Below are positions 53,793 through 64,000 of a stretch of 64,000 nt of DNA, one piece after another. The number at the start of each line of letters is the position of its first letter. Within the stretch, counting starts at the first letter, position 1. The stretch spans positions 136,612,101 to 136,676,100 of the forward strand of contig OX465283.1 in NCBI GenBank assembly GCA_949987705.1, read 5' to 3'. The position numbers were made by a program, and so were the translations under genes. The stretch is from Thereva unica. Its lineage: Eukaryota > Arthropoda > Insecta > Diptera > Therevidae. The notes under the pieces were generated by a model. That model ran no database searches. It was given only the letters and a program-made list of their open reading frames with translations, and was not told the DNA's origin.

Positions 53793-56703
53793 TAAATCAG
53801 ACAATCTCATAAAGACATCCCCTTAAAGAATTAATTAATGAAGGATCTTTTTATATCAGTTTTACTAGAATATAAAAACGACTGGACGTGGACTGAACTA
53901 CATAGGAAGAAACTGCAAAGTAGACTTAATCCCTAAATTCATTAATTACCTGCAAAAAATTTGAACAGCACCACCACTTTGAAAAATAAGAGAATATGAG
54001 AAAATTTGTCGAAATTCCAAACAACAACACATAATATCGTCAAGATGCAATCTACTAATGCAAGCGTACAATTGCGCACTCGTAATTGTACGCTTCTAGC
54101 GCGAGTCCTACTGCCAACTTTTGCTGTAACTTCTAAGTATGCCTAAGGCTAATTGGGTGGAGGTTAAATCTAAAATCACATATCAGTTAGTGATAGGTAT
54201 GAAGGAAATGATAACGATTATCCACGAAAGTCTCCTAATAAATGACGGTTTTATTGGCGGTAATGTTTTTTGCAAGACATATCGTTCTCGCGTTTAAGGC
54301 TTCTCATGTGTGCCTAGATGCAGCATCTACGGTTTACGGCTGCTTTTATGATGGCCATCTCAACGTCTTCGCCCAAGGCGTATGTGCCGAGAAGATATGA
54401 TAAGACCCCTGCTGCGTCCAGTACATGACAGAGCCTTCGAGCGTCACAACGACGAGTTCCATTTCGAGTCGGTTACAAGACCGTTTCAAAATCTTTATTA
54501 AATTTCCATAGAGCACAATGATAATTGCGTTTTGAGTAAGAAAAATAGAAAGTATGAAAATTATTTAGTACCTAATCAAAGAACTCGTGTACTTCTAGAA
54601 GATAGGCGTAGGAACGGTCCGTCTTAGTGCTGTGGGTGAACTAATCGCTCTAAGAGAGCCCAACAAAAAGACCCACAAGAATAGAATTTTGCCATAACAA
54701 CAGAATTTCAATTACCTTGTTCCCAATTTTTTTTTTCAATATCAAAAATCAGTACATGCAGAATCATAAATCACCGTAGAATTAGCGTACATGCAGAAAT
54801 TATGCTTCTCGCCCACCATGGGCTCGAGACTCTAGAACCCTTGATGTTCTAGACGAAGACGAAGACGTTTAGATCAGTTCCGTGTTATTCTGGCGATAAT
54901 ATGCCTTCCGCCGGGCGATGACGGGCCCGGGAAGGCCACCGTCTATACAAAAAAAGCTGTAAGTAGACCAGCAGCTGCGCGGCCCCCAAACAATCGTCGT
55001 CTCATAGGAACTTAAAAATTGAGCGGAGTTCGTGCGTGTCCGGCCAAACTCTACCCACTTCAAGTCATGTGAACTTGTGGACATGAAACCCCAAGACACG
55101 GAAAGTTCCATCAAAGTTACCTGATGGAAACCGTTAGATCTGACCCGGTGTAATTGAGTCGGAATTGATTCCTCCAGTCTCACTCCAGTTTCAGAATTTC
55201 CGCACGTTCTTGGCGTTAAGTGAAATTTTAATTAGAAAGCAGCCCTCAGCAGCCGACACCGTCGCCGTTGTCATCTTGGCGCTGAGTGGCTCAGACACAG
55301 CACAGCCGAAAATCTTCTACCATGTGGGAAGCAGCCGTGATCGTGGCCAGAAGTTGTCTCATTACGAGGAAGCAGCGATTGATCGCATCTTGCCAAGGGT
55401 CGATCGATAGCGACTCATTCTAGTCTGACCTACATGAGGAGAGTCGTTGTCACGAGGTCGATCGCGATACTCCAAATCAATCGAGGCGATTAAAACAAAA
55501 GGAGACGAGATTCGGCCTTAATTGATGTCTGGTAATGGCGCTGCCAGCTAGAGGTCGCTGAAGGTCAGGGCAATGCGTGATGGAATCTTATTGAATTGCG
55601 GCATTGTTTTTCGCATTGACCAAGTTGCCAAAAAAATAAATGATGAAGTATTGTCGAGGAGTGTACTTTTGCCAATATCTGGAACTGGGTCAATCTGATA
55701 TATCAGTCGGCACTTTTCATATATAGTTTGATGGTGTTTACCTTTCCCTTAATATCACGAATGCCATCTGGAAAGCATTGTTTAATAACAGAGCCTTTTT
55801 GTTGAGCCTCGCCGCACCGGAATGATTGACTTTGACCTCTGCCGTGCTGGTCAGCATTTCACACGATTTTCTCCTTTCGCAATCAAAAGCGATACAAAGC
55901 CGGACATTGATAAACTTTTTTGTCGCTTGGTAAAAGTAAACACAATTTTTAATTAAGTTCAATTTGAGAAAGTAAGAATTTTTCTATTGATTATCATTAG
56001 CCAACTGTTGATACAATAGGAACCGCTTCGATGACCTTTTGCTATTTTCAAAAGTGGCACACGTCCAGCGCGAGGGTGGTCTTTTGATCTTGAAAGAGTT
56101 TTTTGAAAGTAATATTTTGAAAGTAATTTTTTTGATTTTTTTTTAAGTTTTCTGAGAATAAAGGACTTCCATTCTCTTGTTAGGGTCTCAGAGGCCATAC
56201 AAAATTATTTTTCATCTTAATTTCAACAAGTAATTGAATCTGATATGGGAATGAATAAAAGAAATTAGTGAAGCAAACAACAAGGTATTAAGTTCACAAA
56301 ACACCGAATGAAGACCGACAAGATAAGCGTATTCATCAACAAGGATAACATGATTAACACAAAACGTTCAAGGGTTCAAATCTGCCAGCACCGAGGTAAG
56401 AAGGGAATATGGTACTGCAACTTGTATTATTGATGACATACTTGAACTGTGGTCCTCCAAATACTCCTTCAAAGAAAACATTAGAATCAAACAGATAACC
56501 GAAAAGCCACAGCCACAGCCAATAGTAAATGAAGTTGAAAACGACTATATGTATTGTGTACTGTATACCTACAGAAATTTTAAAATATGATTGGGGTAAA
56601 ATATATACAGAGCTACCTTTAGGAATGTTGGCGCCCTGTGTGAGATATTTTTACGCGCCTTTAACTTTTTTAACATATTTTTTTTTATGCACAAATATAC
56701 AAT
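53793..56703. other. Unassigned DNA
   Basis: No supported gene. Near 56.36 kb a box-B-like word (GGGTTCAAATC) stands alone without a box A, so no RNA gene or SINE is called. Frames of up to 104 codons (54869-55183) carry no motif. Confidence 0.4.
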
Positions 56704-57863
56704 GAGTAAAAATAAAAGATGACCTTGCAACGGGCGAACACCGACCACTTGGAGGCACAAACGGACTCAAGCTGCCAAAGTTGACCAAACGATTTAAAGG
56801 GTTATACGCAGTTAGAAATTTTAACAAATCGATTTTTTCTTTTATTTTCGGAGTACTAGGAATGATACAGAGGGTTCATGTTATAGCTCTGGACTAGACG
56901 ACTCCATGGAAGTTGAAAAAAAAACTTTGTTTAAAGGTCTTTTGAAACTTTGACCGCATCTTAAAACATTGTTTTCAAAGTTGGTGAGTATGATTTCTCA
57001 AAACGGCTCAATCAATCAGTCTGGAATTTTAACACAACCTTCTCAGATATATTTTTCAGGGATTGATCGAACGAAAATTATTTTGAAGCCGCCATTTTGT
57101 AAAAAATAAAAATGTCCACTATTCCTTCGATTAAAACCTAGATTTATTTATCCATTAATAGAATATTTAGGGTTTTTTTTTATTTTAAATAATCCAAACA
57201 GGAGACAGCATCCTCATCACCAAACACCTTTTTCTGGAGGAACTCCAGGAGACCGTCTACTGGAGCACTGTGACCCAATATATTTAAAAAAGAAACATGC
57301 CGATATAAAGTTAAAAGTTACCACTGCATGTATTGATATTTCTTGTATTTATAAAATAGAAATACTTTTCAGAAAAAAATTGTAAATAATCAACTTTTTC
57401 TGGCCTTGCAACAGCGTATAGCCCCTTAAATGGCCGAGACTTGAGCTGCACACACAGGCATACGACGGCAAATTTGAACCAAAAAAAGAATCTGCACCAA
57501 ATGTGTTGTTGAATGTGCTTTATTGGAACTGGATCATTTTCGTTATATACAATCGAGAAACAAGCTCACTTTTCGTCGGTTTTTTTGGGAACTGTATGGT
57601 GCGGGTTGGTGTTGATTTCTATTTTAGTGGAAGATTTGTTATTCTACCGCTCGAAAAAAAAAAAAAACAATTGGGAGCAAAAAGTCCCTAAAAATGATAT
57701 AGTTTTTAAGTAGTTAAATTGCGCCAATATTTATAGTTATGCCGGGTTTCAGTTGCCGTACATTCCAGCAAATAACCTTCTGATGTCCGGCAGATGTCCG
57801 TGGACTATGTTTCAATCAGGGTCGGTGTTCGCCCGTTGTAAGGCCATTTTTTTATTTTTACTC
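56704..57863. repeat. 1.16-kb segment with inverted ~43-bp ends
   Basis: The left arm GAGTAAAAATAAAAGATGACC.. TTGCAACGGGCGAACACCGACC (56704-56746) is inverted at 57820-57863 (GGTCGGTGTTCGCCCGTTGT..). A TTAA-flanked element lies inside. Whether these arms are the true termini of a transposon is unsure, since no duplication was found. No coding capacity recognised. Confidence 0.65.
56798..57425. mobile_element. TTAA-flanked non-autonomous element (628 bp)
   Basis: The ends AGGGTTATACGC and GCGTATAGCCCC are inverted with two changes, and TTAA lies on each side (56794-56797 and 57426-57429), as for piggyBac-type transposons. Non-coding interior. The termini are short, so the superfamily is tentative. 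Confidence 0.6.
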
Positions 57864-59377
57864 GAGAAGTTAAGTACAAGTACCGTCGCGTCGGCCAAAT
57901 TGTGCGTAATTGTGTTAACAGAGGAAATATGATAATGGTGAGATCAAGCGACATTAAGCGCTAGTTCATACAAACAAATGGTAACAGTTTACAGATTTGA
58001 TGCGACTTTTACTATAGCATAATTTGTCTATATTATAACGCGTATTCCACATCTCACAGCAATTAGTTAGTCTAAGTTTAAATTAAAAAAATGACCCGCG
58101 AATAAGCTTGTAATGTACATACATCTGCAAGCTGCAATCAATTCGTCGCGTAGTCCAATCCGGTTTTAAAAATTCAAAGCTGGTAATGTGGCCTCGGGTT
58201 GGGGTGCCCGAAGAATCCAAACACAGACCTTATTCAATAACACAAAAAATGTCAACTCCCCAAACACATTCTTGCGGCGTACCCTTGGTCTCCCGATAAC
58301 GGCTGCTCGTGGAAGCAGGGAACATGGGGTATGCAGATTAGTCAACCTTTAGCTGTACGCAGAATAGTCTCTTCTTCTAGGGATCTGGGTGGATTTTGAT
58401 CCCGTTGCTTGTGTCTGGTCGCTTTCCCTTAGTGTGGTAGGGTGCGAAGGCGGAGTGGGGGGACTACAGTCTCCCTACCTTCCTAGGAGCGGGGCTGTCC
58501 TCAGAAGTAGTGCGTTCCAGAGGAACGGGATGAGGGACTAATGTCCCTGGTCGTCTGCTGGTGTACGACCCGAGCCCTAGCGAAGCGGGTCCCTAGATAG
58601 AATGCTGGTAGGATGTACTACCACAGGAAGAATTAAGCAAGCGGGTACTTATCTTAAGTCTACGGTCCTTTTTGGTCTTCGTGCTTTTTTCTTCTCACTT
58701 CGCTTCTTTCTTCTGCCTTTCGACGATCCTTCCCGGTCGGCGGCTGAGATCGCCTTTTATATGCGGGATCGGGGGGACCGACGTCTGCCTTGCCTCGGTG
58801 GGTCTGCCTAACCCGGTTCCAGTGGTGACCAACAATACATTTGGGCCCATTTCCTGAGCCACCAGCCTGGTGTAGCAAACTTCTCTGGTAAGATTCGTGA
58901 GCCAAGGTCCGGTGCTACCAAATTCTCTCTTGAACCACTTAAGTCAGCTACCTCGAAATTTAGGTCGTCTGGTTTTAATGTTTTTTCGGTTTCTTTTTCT
59001 CTGCTATTTTTCCGAAACAAATTTTAAATTTTCACGAAAAAAAAAATCTAGGTCGCTTCCTAGGCCGGCTTATTCCCGATATACTGCTCGGTTCTTTCTC
59101 AAACTTACTACTATCTCCCGAGTTTTAGGAGGCACCCTTTGTGTAGTCCTTTCTCGCTGAAAAAATCGACCCTGCCTCCTTAGAATTTTCCCTTTTTCTC
59201 CCGTCTCGTTTTCCTCGCCTCCCCATTTTTTTTGAAACCATATATGGAAGACAAGTGCGAGTTCGGAGACGCAGGGCTGCAATCATCCTGCAGTATTCAG
59301 CTACCGACTTCCAATCGCTGAACACTGCAGAATGATTATAACATTCCTGCGCTTCCGAACTCGTACAAAACCTACTA
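57864..59377. other. Unassigned; GC-rich block at 58.2-59.0 kb
   Basis: 58.2-59.0 kb is clearly richer in GC than surrounding DNA and contains CGGGATGAGGGACTAATGTCCC-like and GGGGGACCGACG words. Style and composition resemble a LINE or LTR-element leader, but no protein motif supports this. CCTCGGGTTGGGGTGCCCGAAG near 58.2 kb resembles a block at 21.45 kb. Confidence 0.35.
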
Positions 59378-59530
59378 GCCTTGGTAGCTTAGACCCAGAG
59401 GTTAAGATGTTTGACATCCCATAAGACTGTGGGTTGAAACTATCCCGTGGTATGGTCTCTCGCTTTTTTCATTTTCTCTCACCTAGATGATATTTCTGCT
59501 TTCTAGTTCTCTGTTTTACAAAAAAAAATT
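59378..59530 (+). mobile_element. Diverged short SINE relic, copy 4
   Basis: CCTTGGTAGCTTAG with GGTTAAGATG aligns with the tRNA-like head of the 22.5-kb SINE. GTGGGTTGAAAC is a decayed box B. GGTCTCTCGC, TTTTTTCATTTTCTC and TTTCT words follow, matching its next part (GGTCCTTCGCCTTTTC...). Ends in a short A run. Probably an old or separate subfamily. Confidence 0.6.
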
Positions 59531-59675
59531 CTGCCTCCAGTCCCTCGAATACAATTCCCTTATTTGAAGCGGGCGTGCAGGATGCAAGTCTTAAAATTGC
59601 ACCATAACAAATGGCTTGACAGACTGATGGGTACAAAGCATGAATCTTCAACTTAGAACTGCCACATAAAAAACA

Positions 59676-61793
59676 TAGTCCAGTCAAATTAGAGGTTTGA
59701 CTGGAAGATAATTCGGAAGATGCTGAAAATTGGTACAGCCCTTAAAAACATCATTATACATAAGCTGTAGAGACTGCCACGCGATTGTACGACTGCAAAC
59801 TTTTTTATTCAAGGTCAAAGGGTCAAAATATCAGTTTTTTGCAAATATATGCTAAACCGTACGTCTTATCAGAAAATTGTGTTTACAAAGTTTGTATATT
59901 AGGCGATTATCTACAAAAAATATATTATACATTTTCTCGTAGGAATTGCCATTTCTGAGATATTGTCGTTTTAATAGTTCTGTTTTTGTAGTTCTGACAT
60001 AGTTCTGTCGTGCAAGTCACACAAAATCTATATATCCAAATTTTTGCTTATACAGCGTATTTGGCAAGTGCCTAATCCTTTGTAAAAAATTGGAAAAACC
60101 TAAAAAACACGCTTATTGTAAGCAATCCTTCTAATTAGCACTAAGTTCCAGGTAAATTTAGTAGTAGCATAATAAACCTAGAAACCGCCCATGCTGCGGG
60201 GTATCCCTGCAGGAGGAAGCAGGTAAAGAAAAATACTCCTCCCCGGAGATGGTGTGTAAAACAAAGAGTATAGAATTCGACTTTTTATTACATTTTTAAA
60301 ATGTCATGACTTATCAACTGCTTTTTACCTTTGACATTGAATAATTTTTTTTTGCATTACACGGATTTTTTTGGGACCTTTGTTTTTATGGTCTGCAGCA
60401 ATTTTTAACTGTATTAGAACTATGCCGCAGTTGAAAGACGAGTAACTTTTTAATTGTTCACGATAAAACTACTACTACTACCTACAAAACTACCCAAAAT
60501 AAACACTTATTGTGTATGGAAATATTGTAGGTAATAGTTTGGTGCATCAGAAAAGCAAAAAAAAAATATACTGTTAGTAACGCATTTTCTGAGAAAAACG
60601 AAGAAATCTGCCAGGTCTAGATGCAAAGCATTGGTTTGAGCCTACATATTTTTTTAACGGAGTCACTCAGGTTGCTCTGCTTTATACCAAATAAAAGAAT
60701 ACACATTTACCTAAAAGATGAGCCTAATTAGGTTATACCCTTGACACACTGCAGCATCGAATGAACATTGCAGTATCATTCGGCTATGAATGATCATTCG
60801 CGCCCAGTATGTCATGTCCAATGTTCATTCAACAGCTTCATTCGTCATTCAATCGAATGAAGTCAAAATAACTTCATTCAATGAAGATGGAAGTGAAATT
60901 GGGAAATTATCGAACAACTTTCCATGAAATTTCCAGTAGAATTTCCAACTGAAATACCTAACTGTCAAACTTTCATTCAGATTTCAGAATTTTTTAAAAA
61001 GTAGTAGGTTCCATTGTAAATAACTGTTGTTGGGCCTCAATTAATAATTTTTATTAAATTTAAAAGTATAAATCACTATGTAATCACTTTCAGTTCATAT
61101 ATTTAGCAGTTTGTGTAAAGTTTCTCTTTTGACAGTTCCAATGAACATTGAGAAATGCAGTGTGTCGCTTCTAAAATGAATGATCATTGAAAGCCAATGA
61201 AGTTGGAAGAATGCTCATTCGTTTTTGCAGTGTGTCAAGGGTATTACTTTATGATAATTACTTTAGGAGTTATTCAAATTTCAGTAAATTTAAAAAAAAA
61301 AACAAAATTTTTTGCCTGTATCTTAGTGGATAGTGGAGATAGCCGCACTCTGTAGAACAATTTTTTTCTCCAAAGACATCCAGGAATCACCCCTGAAAAT
61401 ATTAGCCGCGTACTCCAACAAAGGATTTATTAAACTTCTGATGACCTTTACAAGTCGGGAATGATAGAATATGAGTATTTTAACTTATTAAAACGACAAT
61501 ATCTCAGAAATGGAAATTCCTACGAGAAAATGTATAATATATTTTTTTGTAGATAATCGCCTAATCTACAAACGTTGTAAACACAAATTTCTGATAAGAC
61601 GTACGGTTTAGCATATATTTGCAAAAACTGATATTTTGACCCTTTGACCTTGAATAAAAAAGTTTGCAGCAATCGCGTGGCAGTCTCTACAGCTTATGTA
61701 CATATAATGATGTTTTTAAGGGCTGTACCAATTTTCAGCAACTTCCGAATTATCTCCCAATAAGGCGTTTTTTCGTCTATTTTGACTGGACTA
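59676..61793. mobile_element. Long-TIR element F2 (2118 bp), unclassified
   Basis: Terminal inverted repeats of about 300 bp (59676-59976 and 61486-61793) are nearly identical over their inner 230 bp (GATAATTCGGAAG, GCTGAAAATTGGTACAGC, CCACGCGATTG, CTAAACCGTACGTCTTATC, GGCGATTATCTACAAA). The outermost 13 bp are TAGTCCAGTCAAA. Flanks AACA/AACA suggest a short duplication but are not conclusive. No transposase; the interior is AT-rich and holds a nested 508-bp MITE. Shares its terminal 12 bp with F1 (28.64-30.51 kb) and its TIR sequence with relics at 22.36 and 23.34 kb. Confidence 0.88.
60736..61243. mobile_element. 508-bp MITE nested in F2, TTA-flanked
   Basis: The termini TACCCTTGACACACTGCA and TGCAGTGTGTCAAGGGTA are exact inverted copies, flanked by TTA (60733-60735 and 61244-61246). 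A 3-bp TTA duplication suggests PIF/Harbinger, although a TA-type superfamily cannot be excluded. The interior repeats GAATGA(A/T)CATT and its inverse many times. Non-coding. Confidence 0.8.
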
Positions 61794-64000
61794 AACAGTC
61801 CATCTGAAAATCTTCTTTTGATCATTATTAGTATAACATTTAGCAGTTGTCCTCCATTCAAATACTGCTGACATCGATATTAGAGAATTTCTATGATCCA
61901 AGGACTTTAAAGCAATTGATGGGGAAATGCGAAAAAATCCAGAAGGACTATGACGACAAGAAAATCAATATCCCGAGTGCTGTGAGACAAAGCCACAATT
62001 CCTGCAATCAGTCCCCGAAATTGTCTGTTTTTACGTTGCGGATTAGGCCCAGATTTACAAATGCGCTGACTGGGCAGCAAACTGAAATCGAGGCCGGCGG
62101 ATTACCGGAATTATTTTTTATGAATATTTATAATATATATGAGGTTTAAATGGAGTAAGGTTAAACTTGATTTTAACTACCGCTTAAGCCAATCATACGA
62201 AATAATTTCGTTGTTATTGACCTAATCACATCTTGTTGGAATAACGTTGAAAAAGTGCAAAAACCTTGAAATATTGAAGGTCTATAAAATCTACTACTTA
62301 ATCAAATGTTTCATTTAAAGAACGAACTACTCCATAAATAAATCCCATAAAATCCTTTTTAAGAGTTCTGGAAATTTTTTATTATCTACATATGCCTCGA
62401 AAAAATCGGAAATGAAAAACTACGCAGCAACGTTCGACTACTTTTTCGTTGCTATCAATTGATCGATTCGCAGCCTAATGATTTATATCTTAAACTCCTG
62501 AAAGGAACATAAAGCCTACCATGCTATAAATCCCTAATTGAACAATTTTGTGAAACAAAAACCTCAGCGAATTCGCGATTAAATATGAAGCAACAACGCC
62601 GCAATTCAAGCGAATTCGTTTTTGCGCAGCCGCATACGGCTACGCTTCTATAAATTAAATATCAGTTTCGCTTCTTTTCAATATTTCTTTTATTACTTCA
62701 TTAGCGAGCGAAATGAAGAAAAACTGAAAATTATGATTTATTCCGTCACGGTTTTTTCCATTTTGTAAAAACACATTTTTTTCTGGGTCTACAGGTAAGG
62801 CGGAATTTTAACATCTTTATTATCAACGAGTGGTCAATAAGATATCTCCTTTTGATGCATCCATTCACGAGAACTCAACAGCAAGGAGCTTTAATTAGCG
62901 TTGTAAAAATTCTGATTTGGTAACAAACGAAGTCGTAAACGGTGCAGAGTTATTAACCATGATTCCTTGGCTGGAGTTATGAAAAAATTCTTCTGAACTT
63001 ATCAAGTAGCCACACGATCCGCAATAAAATTATGCTTTTCATTAAATGTTTTTTCGGACAAAGAATCAGAATTTTGTAAAGAACCACAAAGAATCACAAA
63101 ACTACCAAAGACGAGGTTCTCAAGGTAAACTTATAAGACGCCATTATAAAAAAAATTCTTGTCTTTGCACGAATGCGGTGCTGAATTTCCAAAAACCAAA
63201 AAAAAAAAAACAAAAATCGCCGACGTTGATCATGACAGGTAGAATATGTCAGACACGTCCGCAGCCATTTATAATGACCGCCATAATGTGGTAGCTATTA
63301 AATAAGAAGTGACATAAAGTGCGGCAAATTTGAGGCTTTTATCTGGCGGTGGCCCGCCACAGCAGTCACGTGAAGATTTACGATTCAACAAAAGATGCAC
63401 CCGAACGACGACGCCACTTCCCGGAACGCATTGTCTGACTCACATCAGGTATTCTCTATAGGTTATCCGGATGATTGTTGTTGCACATTTGCAGGGTTAT
63501 CAAAGTTTATCGCGAGAAATTTAATAAATCTTTCACGCTGCAAGAATTCGGTTAACATTTACCCAAATATGATTTTCACCGTTGCAGTGAATATGGGTAA
63601 TGATTAGGACTGCAGCGGAATTTTAAATGATATGAAGAAGAAGAAATTATCTCTTGTACTTGGATATATCCTAAGGTTAATAACAACTATTTGAATTGAA
63701 ATGCACGCTGTACTAAATTGAGTTCAAATGGAGTCCCTTAAACATCAACGAAGATTTTCACATATAGAATAAAAGATAACCTTCAGAAGTAATCAGTAAC
63801 ATTATTGAAATGCTTAAACAACAATAGATGTAAAATAGGATAATTTTAAGTTTGGCAATTACATATAAAAAAACTCAAATCTCGGCATAAAACTCACCCC
63901 AACATTGTAAACGCTTGCTTGCTTTTGTAATAGAGTTCTTCTAGAGTAGTTCTATTTCAATTTTAGTATATGTTCTGCAAGATTAAATCGAACCGCCACC
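61794..64000. other. Unassigned; possible mariner end at 63.29 kb
   Basis: TGTGGTAGCTATTAAATAAG at 63288-63307 resembles the mariner TIR at 27.37 kb (TGTGG-CTATTAAATAACG), but no partner end or transposase follows. A 100-codon frame at 61847-62149 has no recognised motif. No gene is supported. Confidence 0.4.

Noticed and set aside
56360..56400. Box-B-like GGGTTCAAATC, candidate SINE head
   Set aside because: No box A at the expected spacing and no similarity to the SINE family found here.
63288..63313. Second mariner element at 63.29 kb
   Set aside because: Only a 20-bp resemblance to one TIR; no transposase and no partner terminus within the window.
1..64000. CRISPR arrays, operons, riboswitches
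   Set aside because: The sequence is eukaryotic nuclear DNA full of animal TEs; no regularly spaced direct repeats with unique spacers were seen.

Overview
This is a gene-poor, AT-rich animal nuclear window dominated by transposable elements (TEs). The host is most likely an insect or another arthropod. The reasons are the mix of elements (Ty3/gypsy, RTE-like and RNase-H-bearing LINEs, mariner, hAT-type MITEs, a tRNA-derived SINE), a tRNA-Ser-type primer site, and a LINE ending in (CCTAA)n, the complement of the ancestral arthropod telomere unit TTAGG. I found no host protein-coding exon, rRNA, genuine tRNA gene, CRISPR array or prokaryotic feature that I can support. The only long intact reading frame is a retrotransposon Gag-Pol.

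Layout. 1-3.3 kb: a degenerate RTE-like LINE fragment, another LINE tail and a broken Tc1/mariner-related transposase. 6.4-7.7 kb: short tandem repeats, three hairpin/MITE elements in a row and one copy of a dispersed repeat. 9.2-11 kb: a decayed Ty3/gypsy pol split inside its RT active-site motif by a reverse-oriented LINE tail. 11.2-12.9 kb: a MITE carrying a LINE tail, plus other tails. 14.9-18.4 kb: a three-level nest in which a minus-strand LINE is split by a plus-strand LINE with a (CCTAA)n tail, which is itself split by a hAT-type element. Both junctions carry target duplications. 21-24.6 kb: LINE fragment, SINE, relics of a long-TIR family and a hAT-type MITE. 27.4-28 kb: an internally deleted mariner with perfect 35-bp TIRs. 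28.1-30.8 kb: a minus-strand LINE split by a 1.87-kb long-TIR element. 31-32.4 kb: a truncated LINE with a 15-bp target duplication, and dispersed repeats. 34.1-36.9 kb: an RTE-like LINE inside a ~140-146-bp tandem repeat, with a SINE fragment inside the LINE. 37.8-48.1 kb: a LINE C-terminus, a hAT-type MITE, a SINE and two foldback repeats in otherwise unassigned DNA. 48.9-53.8 kb: a complete LTR retrotransposon (apparently identical 188-bp LTRs, GATCC duplication, PBS, PPT, 1360-aa Gag-Pol). 56.7-61.8 kb: nested inverted-repeat elements, a GC-rich block, a SINE relic and a second long-TIR element (2.1 kb) with its own nested MITE.

The relative ages can be read from the nesting. The LTR element and the mariner derivative look youngest; the gypsy relic and the minus-strand LINEs look oldest. 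The best candidate for something undescribed is a family of long-TIR elements with no coding capacity. They share only the terminal word TAGTCCAGTCAA (28.64-30.51 and 59.68-61.79 kb, with a relic at 22.36 kb). Second is a SINE whose 3' half holds a 10-bp perfect stem around an A-rich loop.
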